Shown in pieces: positions 44,672 through 55,318 of a stretch of 64,000 nt of DNA (position 1 is the stretch's first letter; every line of letters starts with the position of its first letter). A model generated the notes under the pieces. It was not told the origin of the DNA. It made no database searches and saw only the letters and a program-made list of their open reading frames with translations. The stretch covers positions 80,690,706 to 80,754,705 of the forward strand of contig OZ024934.1 of the NCBI GenBank assembly GCA_964017235.1, written 5' to 3'. The DNA comes from Sabellastarte sp. h YS-2021. Taxonomy: Eukaryota; Annelida; Polychaeta; Sabellida; Sabellidae. The translations under genes were made by a program, and so were the position numbers.

Positions 44672-47600
44672 ATGGAGAATAGGAAACTAGTTTCTTTGAA
44701 GTCGTTATTGCTCAGAAGTTGGCGTGAAAGATGGCTCGATACATACTGGAGTATTCAAGCCAAACAACTTTTGAAGTTTGATTCAGAATCTGAGCAGATC
44801 CTCTTAGCTGATCTGTTATTGCAGCAAGGTCTTGCTGGTTCCACCCCCAATTTACTGGTGATATCCTACTTCAAGCATGCAGTCAATGCACGGATGATAA
44901 ACTGGCATATAGGTTTTGAGAGCATCCTCAAGTTTGAAGATTCCACCAGAGTTTACTGCCTGAAGTCTTTGGTAGAAATAGTAGAATCATTATTGCCAAG
45001 AATATGTATCAATGGCACACAGGAAGATAGCTGGGTCTTAGGTACCACCAGTTTGAAACTGGTAAACTGGTTGTTGTTAGTTGGTGTTGGGTGTCTTGAA
45101 AAAATAGCCGAAGACTGCCAAAGTGCAGAGTATGCCACCGTGGTGGGAAAAAGTTGTGGAGTTTTGGAGGCAATGACTGCTCAACCTGCATTAATGGCAT
45201 TGCTTCGTGTTGCTCAGATGGAAAATCCAGATTTAGGTCAAAGAATGTGTGAATATGAGGCCAAAGCAAAGGTCCTGCTGAAATCACTGGAATCACTTCA
45301 TATTCAGATGGATGCAAAAACAGTCATGGAAAGGGGCTTAAATATCTCGAGTAAAATTGCCACACGACAGAGGAGCATGAATTTAATATTAGATCCATCA
45401 CATCAGCCCATTAATGCTAGTGTAAATGTACTGCTACATATCGATGCTGTGCTCAACCTTACAGGAGACATACAACCATTCATACATCAGTTGTGTGTAC
45501 TGAAATCCACTCAGGGAATTACTTTCCCAAGTTTGATATGCGACATGTTAAGGACATGCTTTGTTGAGATGGTTGAAGTGTTAGGTAGCCCTGATGAATT
45601 GAAATGGTCAGCCTATACTTTTGTCAAGATGCCACAAATATTAGTTCACCTTTGCAGGTTACCAGGGGCTGAGTTAGCCCATGTAGTTCAAGGTTTGGAA
45701 AAACTTCTGAATTATCAACCACTGTTAGATTTGGTTGACATTAAGTACAGTTCTGAATGCATGGACTTGTTGTGTACAGAACTGTGTTCCAGTACCATAT
45801 CGCTCTTAAGTCAGTCTCAGATGCAGTTGCTGTTAGAACGGCGAAAGAAAGAAAGCAAGAAACAAACAAAACTAGATCAAGTGACTTCACAACAGTCTTG
45901 TGCACCTTCTCCTAGCCGTATACTACGGGCTGCACCAACTGTGCAGAGCATGTTAACTGCACTTGAAACGGACTACAGCAAAAATTTTGAAGACTTAATA
46001 GGAGTGATGGGAAAAATGATGGGAAAGACCCTAGATTTATTGCTTACAGCGGCTGCAGCCACCACAGGCAAAGTACAAGCTTTTGCATCAGAGTTGATTA
46101 AGTTTAGTGAAATGGCCAAACAAAGCACGGGAGAAGCTGGAAAAGGGGCACAAACCAGAGCACACTTATTTGACATGCTGTTTCTAATGTTGTGCCACAT
46201 AGCACAGACCTATGGGCTAGAGATTTGTCATAGTAACAAGCCAGCACTGGAAAAATGCTTCTTTATTAAATGGGCACAAATGTGGTTACCTGAAGAGGGT
46301 CAATACAAGCCAGTAGATTGCCACTTAGTGCAGGATGATCAACGTGTTGACGGCTTACTGACTCAGATACAGCCTGGTGGAGAGCTCAAGACCAGTTTAA
46401 CCCGCTGGAATGAGGCAATGTACAACATTAGGTATGTAATTCAAGATATCGTCAATGCTTGGGAATATGAGGCCCTGTCACAAGACCAAGTTAAATCAAT
46501 ATTAATGAGCCTTAGAAGCAAAATGGGTTCTCTCTGCATTGGAGCAGCAGCTTTTCTATGCAGCTACATAAGCCAAGTAGAACGGCAGCGCCAACAGAAG
46601 CCTCTGCAGATGATGGAAATGCTCCTTCAGTCCCAACCCCAATATGAAGCCAATGCACCTTTCTATATGCAGGAAAGAGCCCAACTCCTACAGATGGTCC
46701 TTTCTAAGCTGGCCCAGCAAGTGCTACCAGCCAACAGCTCTCATAGCACCCCACCACCATACTCTCTGCCCATCAAAGAACCTCTGAAAAATGTACTAGA
46801 TGAGACATGGTCCCAAGTATTCAGGAGTGGCACCGTCACCACATTGCAGCTTCAGCGTTTGGAGAGTATCTTGAGTGTTGGAGGATGTCAGTGGTTCTCT
46901 TCTATGCTTATTAAAAGACTATTACTAGAAGAGCGGGTCGAGGATCTACACAAAGGTGCTTGTCTTTTGTTGTCTCTATTCTCACTAGATATGCATAAGA
47001 TTACCATTTGCCTCCTGCACCACACCCTGCCAATGTTATTCCAGAACTGCAGAAATCAGCTGCTCACTGGTCCCCGGGCCGTAGTTCTGGCCAAGTTATG
47101 TGCGAGCTGCTTGCTGATGTTGCAGCCCTCTGTAGCACCATCTGGGGCAGATGAAGAGGTAATGGTGAGAAAAAGTAGAAAGAGAACCAGGACAGAAATA
47201 GAGCTGGAAGACAGCGACTTGGACTTGAATGTCATTAGAAGTTCAGGAAGAACCAAGCTCATGTGCTACCCAAGGCCAAGCAAAATCCGCAAGTCGGAAT
47301 CTTCTGGAGCTCTGCCTACAGCTCACCTGGATGACCAAGATGCAGTTATTATTGAGCCTGATGAGATGCCCAATAGTGTCAGTATGGAACCAAGGATGGA
47401 GCCACTGGACATAGCCACTGCAGGCTTGATGCGTACATTTGATGGGGTTATCCAAGGGAATAGGATAGGGGAAAAGACCCAGTTCATTCACGCCTTTCTG
47501 AAGGAAGTGGTCAGAGCTGGAGATCAGCTCTCTCATTATATTGTACAGTTCATGCCCAACAATATGGTGCTGCAGCTCCTCAAACTGATGCCAGGCCAGT

Positions 47601-47731
47601 TTGATTTGGATGTACTGCTGGCTGTTTGTGACCTTTCATCTACCCAATGTCGTAAATTGGCAAGCAAAGTAATCTGCCATTATGAACAGCTCCATAGGAA
47701 GAATAGTGTGGCTATTGCTAACAAAGGTTAA
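44672..47731 (+). CDS. MED24: Mediator complex subunit 24 (MED24/TRAP100), single coding exon
   Basis: 1019 codons, complete. MED24 is a tail-module subunit of Mediator that links activators, including nuclear receptors, to RNA polymerase II in the nucleus (known). Human MED24 is 989 residues and aligns end to end. Matching pairs include LKSLLLRSWRERW with LKQAILQAWKERW near the start, ILRAAPTVQSML with ILRAEPTVTNIL, KTLDLLLTAAAATTGK (452-467) with KSLDLLLAAAAATGK, FLMLCHIAQTYG (504-515) with FLMLCHVAQTYG, and IVQFMP with VLQFMP near the end. LxxLL-type motifs are visible (LKSLL 9-13, LDLLL 454-458). A basic cluster RKSRKRTR (833-840) matches the human KKRHRED region. The start is fixed by the N-terminal alignment. 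Vertebrate MED24 is split into many exons, so an intronless coding region is notable. Confidence 0.96.
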   Translation: MENRKLVSLKSLLLRSWRERWLDTYWSIQAKQLLKFDSESEQILLADLLLQQGLAGSTPNLLVISYFKHAVNARMINWHIGFESILKFEDSTRVYCLKSLVEIVESLLPRICINGTQEDSWVLGTTSLKLVNWLLLVGVGCLEKIAEDCQSAEYATVVGKSCGVLEAMTAQPALMALLRVAQMENPDLGQRMCEYEAKAKVLLKSLESLHIQMDAKTVMERGLNISSKIATRQRSMNLILDPSHQPINASVNVLLHIDAVLNLTGDIQPFIHQLCVLKSTQGITFPSLICDMLRTCFVEMVEVLGSPDELKWSAYTFVKMPQILVHLCRLPGAELAHVVQGLEKLLNYQPLLDLVDIKYSSECMDLLCTELCSSTISLLSQSQMQLLLERRKKESKKQTKLDQVTSQQSCAPSPSRILRAAPTVQSMLTALETDYSKNFEDLIGVMGKMMGKTLDLLLTAAAATTGKVQAFASELIKFSEMAKQSTGEAGKGAQTRAHLFDMLFLMLCHIAQTYGLEICHSNKPALEKCFFIKWAQMWLPEEGQYKPVDCHLVQDDQRVDGLLTQIQPGGELKTSLTRWNEAMYNIRYVIQDIVNAWEYEALSQDQVKSILMSLRSKMGSLCIGAAAFLCSYISQVERQRQQKPLQMMEMLLQSQPQYEANAPFYMQERAQLLQMVLSKLAQQVLPANSSHSTPPPYSLPIKEPLKNVLDETWSQVFRSGTVTTLQLQRLESILSVGGCQWFSSMLIKRLLLEERVEDLHKGACLLLSLFSLDMHKITICLLHHTLPMLFQNCRNQLLTGPRAVVLAKLCASCLLMLQPSVAPSGADEEVMVRKSRKRTRTEIELEDSDLDLNVIRSSGRTKLMCYPRPSKIRKSESSGALPTAHLDDQDAVIIEPDEMPNSVSMEPRMEPLDIATAGLMRTFDGVIQGNRIGEKTQFIHAFLKEVVRAGDQLSHYIVQFMPNNMVLQLLKLMPGQFDLDVLLAVCDLSSTQCRKLASKVICHYEQLHRKNSVAIANKG

Positions 47732-47792
47732 TAATTTCAAAAGTTGCAAGGGGATCCATTTTATTGAACAATTCTATTTGTATGCATTTATT
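47732..47792 (+). other. MED24: MED24 3' UTR before the TC6 insertion
   Basis: 61 bp from the stop codon to the TC6 tip, with no AATAAA. The transcript must read into the repeat or use a variant signal. Confidence 0.5.
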
Positions 47793-48730
47793 ATCTCCCG
47801 CCGGCCGGGCGGGAGATTATAAAACGCATTCCGTGCGTGTGTCCGTGTGTTATTGAGTGTGTGTCACTCTTTTATAAAGGGCTGTACATCACACTGGTTG
47901 TTTCTGCTTGGCCTTTTCAATGTTTTTTATGACCTTATTGCTTATGTCCTTTCATTTGATGCTGTTATTTCACACCTAGGACCATAGCTAAGTGAGTAAT
48001 AGCAATGGTGGCTACTTTGAGTAAAGTGCTCATCACTCCAAAACGACTGCATTTAGAGTGTTTCTGTAAAATACGTTGTTCAGCAACTTTCTCCATGCCT
48101 ACAAGATGGTACCATCTTTAGGGTTCTATCTTCATAGCTAAGTGAGTAATAGCTATTTTCTGTTATTAACAATGAGCAAAATGAGTAAATTGATTTTGTC
48201 TTTGTAACTGTTACTTACAATATTGGCCTGAAATATGTTGTTCAACAACTCCTTCATGTACTATATCATGGTGAGGTGTCCAAGGTGTAGCACCATAGCT
48301 AACTGAGTAATAGCTATACTAAGTTTAACATTTGACCATTGAGCAAGTCACTTATAACTCAAAAACTATTGAATATAGAGGATTTTTGTCGAATATGTTG
48401 TTCACCTATCTTTTGGATATACTGTATTGTGAATTTTCACAGCTGTAACTCCATAGCTAACTGAGTAATAGCTACTTTGATGATAACCATAATGAGTAAA
48501 TGGCTTATATCTTCAAAAGTATTGCAGCTACACAATTTTGTTCCAATATGTTGTTCAGCTACTATCTCCACAGCTACAACATGGTCACTAGTTTGGAAGT
48601 GTATCTCCATAGCTAAGTGAGTAATAGGTACTTTGTCAATTTTTAATGATAACCATATAGGAGTTTTGTCAAATATGTTGTTCACCTACTTTTTGATGTA
48701 GTGCGGCGGGAGATCATACCACGGCAGTGG
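47793..48730 (+). repeat. TC6 element, type-A units, complete ends
   Basis: The tip is a 25-nt hairpin (stem ATCTCCCGCC/GGCGGGAGAT, loop GGCCG; 47793-47817). A conserved leader (AACGCATTCCGTGCGTGTG, GGGCTGTACATCACACTGG) and about five type-A units (ATAGCTAAGTGAGTAATAGC; ACTCAAAAACTATTG) follow. The right end is GGCGGGAGAT (48705-48714) with ACCACGGCAGTGGT (48717-48730). The right GGCGGGAGAT is also the inverted form of the tip. It lies in the MED24 3' region. Confidence 0.85.
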
Positions 48731-48764
48731 TCCTGCTTGTACTGTTAAACATACAATTACATTA

Positions 48765-48770
48765 AATAAA
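48765..48770 (+). terminator. MED24: Candidate MED24 poly(A) signal
   Basis: AATAAA in ATTAAATAAAGC is the first canonical signal downstream of the MED24 stop, just beyond the TC6 element. If used, the whole element is in the 3' UTR. Confidence 0.4.
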
Positions 48771-48966
48771 GCATTTATTGAACTGATTTGTCTGCTTTAT
48801 ATACAGGAGTTTCTCAATTAAATGAAACTATGGATTAAATTTTGGAACTAAATTGTGAATAAAGTTATTTCAGTGAAGCTATACAGTTGAACCCTATTAG
48901 ATTGAATGTGAACGAATCAGAAAATACTTCTGCTAAACAAGAAGTGTGAGATTGTTAATATCACCA

Positions 48967-49802
48967 GGGCCTGTATTCACAAAGATTGTTATTCTTAAAA
49001 TTTTTCTTAGAATTGTCATTTTTCTTAGAAAAATTCTAATAATTCTCCTATTCAAAATGGTGGGCATGGTGGTGCAGTGGTATCACACTCGCCTGCCACC
49101 TCTGTGATCAGTGGTTCAAACCCTGGACCCTATGTGGGAAAGCTAGTAGCTTCTTATCGATGGTCGGCAGTTTACAGTATAGGACCTTGACCAACTGTAT
49201 GTAGTGTATGTATTGCTTTCCTCTGCCCATAAAACAACCCGCCTATACAGTGTTGAAAGCGATGTTAAAACCCAAATTAATAAATAAATCTTAGATTTTT
49301 TTCTAAGAATGGTTTCTTAAAATTTTTCTAAGAATTTATCATTCACAAACTCTTAATCTTAGAATATTCTAAGAATTTGATTTAAATCTAAGACTGGCAC
49401 ATAACATGCTTAACTTTAGAAAAAAATAGTTCCTTTGGTGATTATAGTGCAGCAGCTGATTTCAAATCGACATCCAGAACAGGGTCTTGCATGCTAAGTT
49501 GCCCATTGTGCGTACTGTAATTAAATACGTATTGTACAAATTTCTCGGTTTCTATTCACATATACTAAGATTGGTATTCACAAAGATTTTTATAAGTTTT
49601 CTTAGAATTACATTTAATCTAAGAAAATTCTAACCTGTGCACTCATTTCTTTTTACATATATTCTTAGAATTATTCATATCTAAGAATTGTTTTGTGAAT
49701 AGCTTTTTATTCTAAGAGTAAGAAACTTCTTAGCTAAGAATTGTTCTCAATCTTGATTGTAATTCTAAGAAAAATTCTAAGAATCTTTGTGAACACAGGC
49801 CC
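48967..49802. mobile_element. Non-autonomous DNA element, TIR GGGCCTGTrTTCACAAAGATT
   Basis: It starts GGGCCTGTATTCACAAAGAT and ends with the reverse complement of GGGCCTGTGTTCACAAAGAT. The interior is filled with TTCTTAGAAT-type words in both orientations and a third TATTCACAAAGAT at 49572. No transposase. A SINE is inserted at 49060-49289. The superfamily is unresolved; GGGCCTGT ends occur in some Harbinger-like families (memory). Confidence 0.75.
49060..49289 (+). mobile_element. tRNA-derived SINE, diverged copy
   Basis: Head GTGGTGCAGTGGTATCACAC, B box GGTTCAAACCC (49113-49123), body GTGGGAAAGCTAGTAGCTTC and tail GAAAGCGATGTTAAAACCC with (AAAT)n. It is clearly the same family as 23529-23759 but with many substitutions, so older. 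Confidence 0.85.
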
Positions 49803-50475
49803 GGAAAAGGACTTTGGGGATCTTATATTTACTTCCTCCTGAAATTCAATTCTCTGTAACTGTGTTTTACTGTGTTTATTTGTAAGGTGTTGAACTGTAT
49901 TTATTCTTGCCTGGTTACTGGTAACATATACAACTTTGTGAACATTCAGTGTTCTATAGTCATTTCTACAGCCTTTGTCTCACATTTTTGTCTATTACTT
50001 AATACAGTAAGTTTGTCAGTTATCTGAACTAAGTTTATGCTTTTGTATATATTCTTGGCACTTAGTTTTACATTAAATATTATTTTCTTATTATATCATG
50101 TTCTTTTTCTTCAGTGATGTGTTTGCTTACCAGTAATTATTTGGGATTGAAAATTAATTTGTTTCTGTGGTTGGTATTTCATTTTAATAAATCAAATAAA
50201 TATTGAAAGTATTAAGTTGGATTTGTAAGGAAACTGTTCAAAATGTTTTCTCTCTTTAGTTTCAGGCTAAATGTACTGAAATTTGGGTTTGTACAGTGTT
50301 TATTGAATCACTAAATAATTTACTGAATTGTCATCTGTAAGCATTTATAATTTGAAGTGGTACAGTTTTCCATTACATTTATCTGTCTTGAGATTTATAT
50401 TGACTAAAGTTATGCCAATGTTCAGTGCAGAAAAAATAAATAGGAATTATTAAAATTTGTTGATAATTTTTATGT
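49803..50475. other. AT-rich interval
   Basis: No gene, TIR or tandem unit was recognised between the 48.97-49.80 kb element and the next TC6 block. Confidence 0.4.
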
Positions 50476-50780
50476 TGTCACTCTGCGGCGTCCGCGTGAA
50501 CAACTTCTCCAAAAAAACTACAAGGCCTAGAGACATGCTGTTTTTTTTAAAAGATACCTTATCTATCGAGGATGAAAAATTGTTCAAGGCATGCAAATCT
50601 GTCTGTTCGTCTGTTTGCTAGAGACATTACAAGGGAGGTACCCCCACCAAAAGTGTGAACATTTCAACACTTTATCACAATTTTCTCAGTGACTACTGCA
50701 GGGATTTCTCTCATATCTTGCATATATGTACTAGGCCAGAGGTAGATTCTCTTGTGTGAGTACGAGACCTGGATCTGTCT
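50476..50780 (+). repeat. TC6 non-tandem flank, plus orientation
   Basis: The phrases GAACAACTTCTCC, GACATGCTGTT, GATACCTTATCTATCGAGGA and CCCCACCAAAAGTGTGAAC match 52640-52985, and in reverse 54600-54910. It directly precedes a type-A array. The tip hairpin seen at 52608 is absent here. Confidence 0.75.
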
Positions 50781-50819
50781 TATTTTTTTTAATAAATTTT
50801 TTTAATAATTTTTAATGCA

Positions 50820-52385
50820 TTAAAATTCATGAAATCATGCACTAAATCACTTATAACTTGAAAGGTGTTGCATTTAGAGCATATTGTTAAAATATGTTAT
50901 TCAGCTACTTTTTTCATAGCTACAACATGGTGAGTAACTTGGGTGTCGGTCTCAATAGCTAAGTGAGTAATAGCTACTTTTGGGCTTTTCAGTAACTTCC
51001 ATCATGAGTAAAATCACTTGTAACTTGAAAACTATTGCATTTAGAGAATTTCATATAAATATGTTATTCAGCTACTTTTGGGTCAGCTATAACAATTTCA
51101 GACCTGTAGCTCATGGCATAGCTGAGTAATAGCTACTTTTAGGTTATCACTGTTGAGTAAATCACTTATAACTTGAAAACTATTGCATTTAGGGTATTTT
51201 GTTTCCTATGTTATTGACCTATTTTGGGGTCAGCTATAACATAGTAAAATTTCAGACCTGTAGCTCATGGCATAGCTGAGTAATAGCTACTTTTAGGTTA
51301 TCACTGTTGAGTAAATCACTTATAACTTGAAAACTATTGCGTTTACAGAAATTTGTGTAAATATGTTATTCAGCTACTTTTGGGTCCGCAATAACATAGT
51401 GAAATTACAGACCTGTAGCTCATGGCACAACTGAGCAATAGCTATTTTCAGGTACTGTATGTTGAGTAAATCAGTTGTAACTTGAAAAATATTGCATTTG
51501 GAGTATTTTGTTAAAATATGTTGTTCACCTACTTTTGGGTCAGCGATAACATAGTGAAATTACAGACCTATTGCTCATGGCATAGCTGAGCAATAGCTAT
51601 TTTCAGGTTCTCACTATTGAGTAAATCAGTTGTAACTTGAAAACTATTGCATTTACAGTATTTTGCTTAAATATGATGTTCACCTACTTTTGGGTCAGCT
51701 ATAACATAGTAAAATTTCAGACCTATAGCTCATGGCATAGCTGAGTAATAGCTACTTTGAGGTTATCAGTGTTGAGTATATCACTTATAACTTGAAAACT
51801 ATTGCATTTAGAGTATTTTGTTTCATATGTTATTCACCTATTTTGGGGTCAGCTATAACATAGTAAAATTTCAGACCTGTAGCTCATGGCATAGCTGAGT
51901 AATAGCTACTTTGAGGTTATCACTGTTGAGTACATCACTTATAACTTGAAAACTATTGCATTTACAGAAATTTGTGTAAATACGTTATTCAGCTACTTTT
52001 GGGTCAGCTATAACATAGTGAAATTACAGACCTGTAGCTCACGGCATAGCTGAGTAATAGCTAGTTTTAGGTTATCACTGTTGAGTAAATCACTTATAAC
52101 TTGAAAACTATTGCATTTACAGAAATTTGTGTAAATCATGGGCTGGGAATCTTTTGGTGTGGTAAGATTTGACCTTTAGACCCCTCCTTCAAGGTCAAAT
52201 AAGGACAGCCAAACTTAAAAGTGCTTATAACTTGCTTATTATTGGTCCTAGAGGTTTGGGATGGTAAACCAACCTATAGGAAATCATGGGCTGGGAATGT
52301 TTTTGTGTGGTTGGATTTGACCTTGGACCCCTTCTTCAAGGTGGAACAAGGATATTGCATTTGCAGTATTTCTTTAAATATGTTT
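50820..52385 (+). repeat. TC6 type-A tandem array, ~154-155-bp period
   Basis: About nine units. TTGAGTAAATCACTTATAAC or variants recur at 51153, 51307, 51462 and 51617 and onward. Each unit reads CATAGCTGAGTAATAGCTAC, then ACTTGAAAACTATTGCATTT, then TTCACCTACTTTTGGGTC, then ATTTCAGACCTGTAGCTC. A block of TC5 sequence (52131-52350) interrupts the last unit. Confidence 0.9.
52131..52350 (+). repeat. TC5 insert inside the TC6-A array
   Basis: From ATCATGGGCTGGGAATCTTT to CTTCTTCAAGG the sequence is 1.5 units of the TC5 core (GTGCTTATAACTTGCTTATT, GGTCCTAGAGGTTTGGGATG). It then returns to TC6-A with GATATTGCATTTGCAGTATT. The junctions carry no TC5 tip or flank. Confidence 0.85.
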
Positions 52386-52607
52386 TAACCTACTTTTTAC
52401 ACTTAAACAGTTACCTTGTTACTTTCCTTCATAATACCATTGGCAGGGCACAACTTTTTTCTCCTTTTGTTCTGTCAGCTTCAGAATTTCTTTTGAACAT
52501 GCTGTTCAATTACCATTTACTGTACTTCTGTACAGCACTTTCCCTGATAATTATGCTTTCTGTCATTATTACCTTTCACAAATGAAAAACACTCTGTCAG
52601 CTGACAC
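52386..52607. other. Non-tandem spacer
   Basis: AT-rich sequence between a TC6-A array and the next TC6 tip. No gene was seen. Confidence 0.35.
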
Positions 52608-52985
52608 AGTGCCCGTTCACGGGCACTCTCCTCTTGTTTTTTTATGTCAGCTGAATCACTCTGCAGTGTCCGAATCTGCATGAACAACTTCTCCTCCAAA
52701 AGTACAAGGCTCAGAGACATGCTGTTACTTTTAAAAATACCTTATCTATCATGAATGATAAATTGTTCAAGGGCTGCAGATCTGTTTGTTCATCTGTTTC
52801 CCAGAGCTGTTAGAAGCGAGGCACCTCCACCCAAAGTGTGAAAATTTCAACACTTTAACACAATTTTCTCATTGACTATTAAAGAGATTTCTCTCTTATC
52901 TTGCACATATGTACCATGCCATAAGTAGATTCCCTTGTGCGAGTATCAGGCCTGGACTTTTCTTAATTATGTTTTTATGAAATTT
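52608..52985 (+). repeat. TC6 flank with hairpin tip AGTGCCCG-TTCA-CGGGCACT
   Basis: The 20-nt hairpin at 52608-52627 (8-bp stem, TTCA loop) is followed by the flank shared with 50476-50780. Just before it is GTCAGCTGAC, itself palindromic. Confidence 0.8.
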
Positions 52986-53005
52986 TTAAATAGTGTTTAC
53001 ACTAT

Positions 53006-54110
53006 AGCCCTTAAGGGCTGTCGGGGTATTGTTTTCACCCATGTTGTCCGGATGGGCGGCGGGAAAAGTTTGTCCAGGCTGTATCTCAGAAACCATAAGG
53101 CGTAGGAAGTTGATACTTAGTAGGGACATTGTTGGGTGTGCAACATCATGTTGTAACCTTATTTGACCTTGCCGTAGTGACCTGGAGTTTGAAAATCTTG
53201 TCCGGGCTATATTTCATAGATTGTAAGGTGTAGGAGGTTGATACTTGGCAGGGACATTTGTTAGGGATTGTAGGTGTGCAGCGTCATGATGTGACCTTGA
53301 CATTTGACCTTGCTGTAGTGACCTTGACCTATAAAATCTTGTCCGGGCTATATCTCGGAAATCGTAAGGTGTAAGAAGTTGATACTTAGTAGGGACATCG
53401 GTTGGGAGTTGTAGGTGTACAATGTCATGGTGTGACCTTGACTTGACCTTTAACCTTACTTTAGTGACCTTGACCTATAAAATCTTGTCCAGGCTATATC
53501 TCAGAGGCTGTAAGGTGTAGGAAGTTAATACTTGGTAAGGACATTGTTTAGGGGAGTAGCTGTGCAACATCAAGGTGTGACCTTGATTTGACTTTTGACC
53601 TTGTCATAGTGACATTGAGTTTGAAAATCTTTTGTTGGCTGTATCTCAGAAACTGTAAGATGTCGGAAATTGATACTTAGTGGGAACATTGGTTTGAGGT
53701 TGTAGGTGTGCAACGTCATGGTGTGACCTTGATTTGACCTTGCTGTAGTGACGTTGACCTTTAAAATTTTGTGTGGGCTCTCGAAAACCATAAGGTGTAG
53801 CAAGTTGATACTTAGTAGGGACATTGGTTTGGGGTTGTAGGTGTGCAACATAATGGTATGGTCTTGATTTGACCTCGACATATTGACCATGAGTTTTAAA
53901 ATCTTGTCCTGGCTTTTCATTTCTGTAAGGTGCAGAAGGTTGACACTTTGGTTATGTATGTTTGGACATTGGTTAGGAGTTGTAGGTGTGCAACATCATG
54001 GTGTGACCTTGATTTGACCTTGCCGTAGTGATCTTGACCTTTGAAATTTTGTCCGGGCTATATCTCGGAAACCATAAGGTGTAGTAAGTTGATGCTTAGT
54101 AAGGTCATTT
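53006..54110 (+). repeat. TC2 tandem-core element, plus copy
   Basis: The tip AGCCCTTAAGGGCT (53006-53019) is followed by CGGGGTATTGTTTTCACCCA and seven to eight units of ~100-150 bp. The units have GCTATATCTCGGAAACCATA, AGGTGTAGGAAGTTGATACT, TTAGTAGGGACATTGGTT and GTGTGACCTTGATTTGACCT. It is homologous to 5790-6690. It is inserted between a TC6 flank (+) and TC6-A units (-). Confidence 0.87.
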
Positions 54111-54560
54111 AAACAAAATTCTCAAAATGTAATAGTTTTTAAATTACAAGGGATTTTTTCAACACTGAAAACCTGAAAGTAACTTTTACTCAGCCATGAA
54201 ATGAGCTATCTTATAGGTGACCCAAAAAAGGTGAATAACATATATAAAGAAAATACTGTAAATGCAATTGTGTTCAAGCTACAAGTGAATTAGACAGCAA
54301 TGATAACCTCACAGCTATGCAGTTGGCTACAGGTCTGCAATTTTACTATATTATAGCTGACCTAAAAGTGGGCGAATAACATTTTAACAAAATACTCTAA
54401 ATACAATAGTTTCCAATTTGCAAAATTATTACTCACTTAGCTATTGATATACACTCCCAGCTTACCCACTTGTAGCTATGGAAAAGGTAGCTAAATAACA
54501 TTAAAAAAAAATACTCTAAATGCAACATTTTTCAAGCTGTAAAAGATTACTGCATAAATT
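54111..54560 (-). repeat. TC6 type-A units, minus orientation
   Basis: About three units with AATACTCTAAATACAATAGT, AGGTGAATAACATATA and ACAGCTATGCAGTTGGCTAC, the reverse of the type-A unit. Confidence 0.75.
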
Positions 54561-54599
54561 TTAATGCATTGAAAATTGTTTTAAAAATTCATAAAATAT

Positions 54600-54910
54600 A
54601 ATTAAGAAAGATCTAGGCCTGATACACAAGGGAATCTACTTGTGGCTTGGTGCATATATGCAAAATAAGAGAGAAATCCCTTCCATAGTCTGAGAAAATT
54701 GTGTTAAAGTTTTGACATTTATACACTTTGGTTGGGGGTACCTCGCTTCTAACAGCTCTGGGAAACGTGAACAGACAGATCTGCAGCCCTTGAACAATTT
54801 ATCATCCACGATAGATAAGGTATTTTTAAAAGTAACAGCATGTCTCTGAGCCTTGTACTTTTGGAGGAGAAGTTGTTCATGCAGATTCGGACACTGCAGA
54901 GTGATTCAGC
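54600..54910 (-). repeat. TC6 flank, minus orientation
   Basis: ACTTTGGTTGGGGGTACCTC, CAGATCTGCAGCCCTTGAAC and GTACTTTTGGAGGAGAAGTT are the reverse of 52640-52985. The two opposite flanks at 52.6 and 54.9 kb bound an inverted arrangement of ~2.3 kb. Confidence 0.8.
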
Positions 54911-54984
54911 TCTGGGGAAAAGATGTACTGACAGATCTCCATGCCTTCAACAATTTATCATCCTTGATAAGATAATGTATCATT

Positions 54985-55318
54985 TAAAAAGTAACAGCAT
55001 GTCTCTGTCTATTGCATTTAGAGCATTTTACTAAAATATGTTATTCAGGTACTTTTTCCATGGCTACAACTTGGTGAATAACTTGGGTGTATCTCCCCAT
55101 AGCTAAGTAATAGTTAATTTCTGACTTTTCAGTACCTTCCATAATGAGTAAAATCACTTGTAACTTTAAAACTATTGCATTTAGAGAATTTTGTATAAAT
55201 GTTATTCAACTCTTTTTGGGTCAGCTATAACAGTAAAATTTCAAACCTGTAGCTCATTCCATAGCTGAGTAATAGCTACTTTGAGGTTATCAGTGCTGAC
55301 TAATTCACTTGTAGCTTG
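54985..55318 (+). repeat. TC6 type-A units, plus orientation
   Basis: Two units. TATTGCATTTAGAGCATTTT and CCATAGCTGAGTAATAGCTA match 50850-51130 closely, ending at GATTCACTTGTAGCTTG-like sequence where a GTPase fragment begins. Confidence 0.8.
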
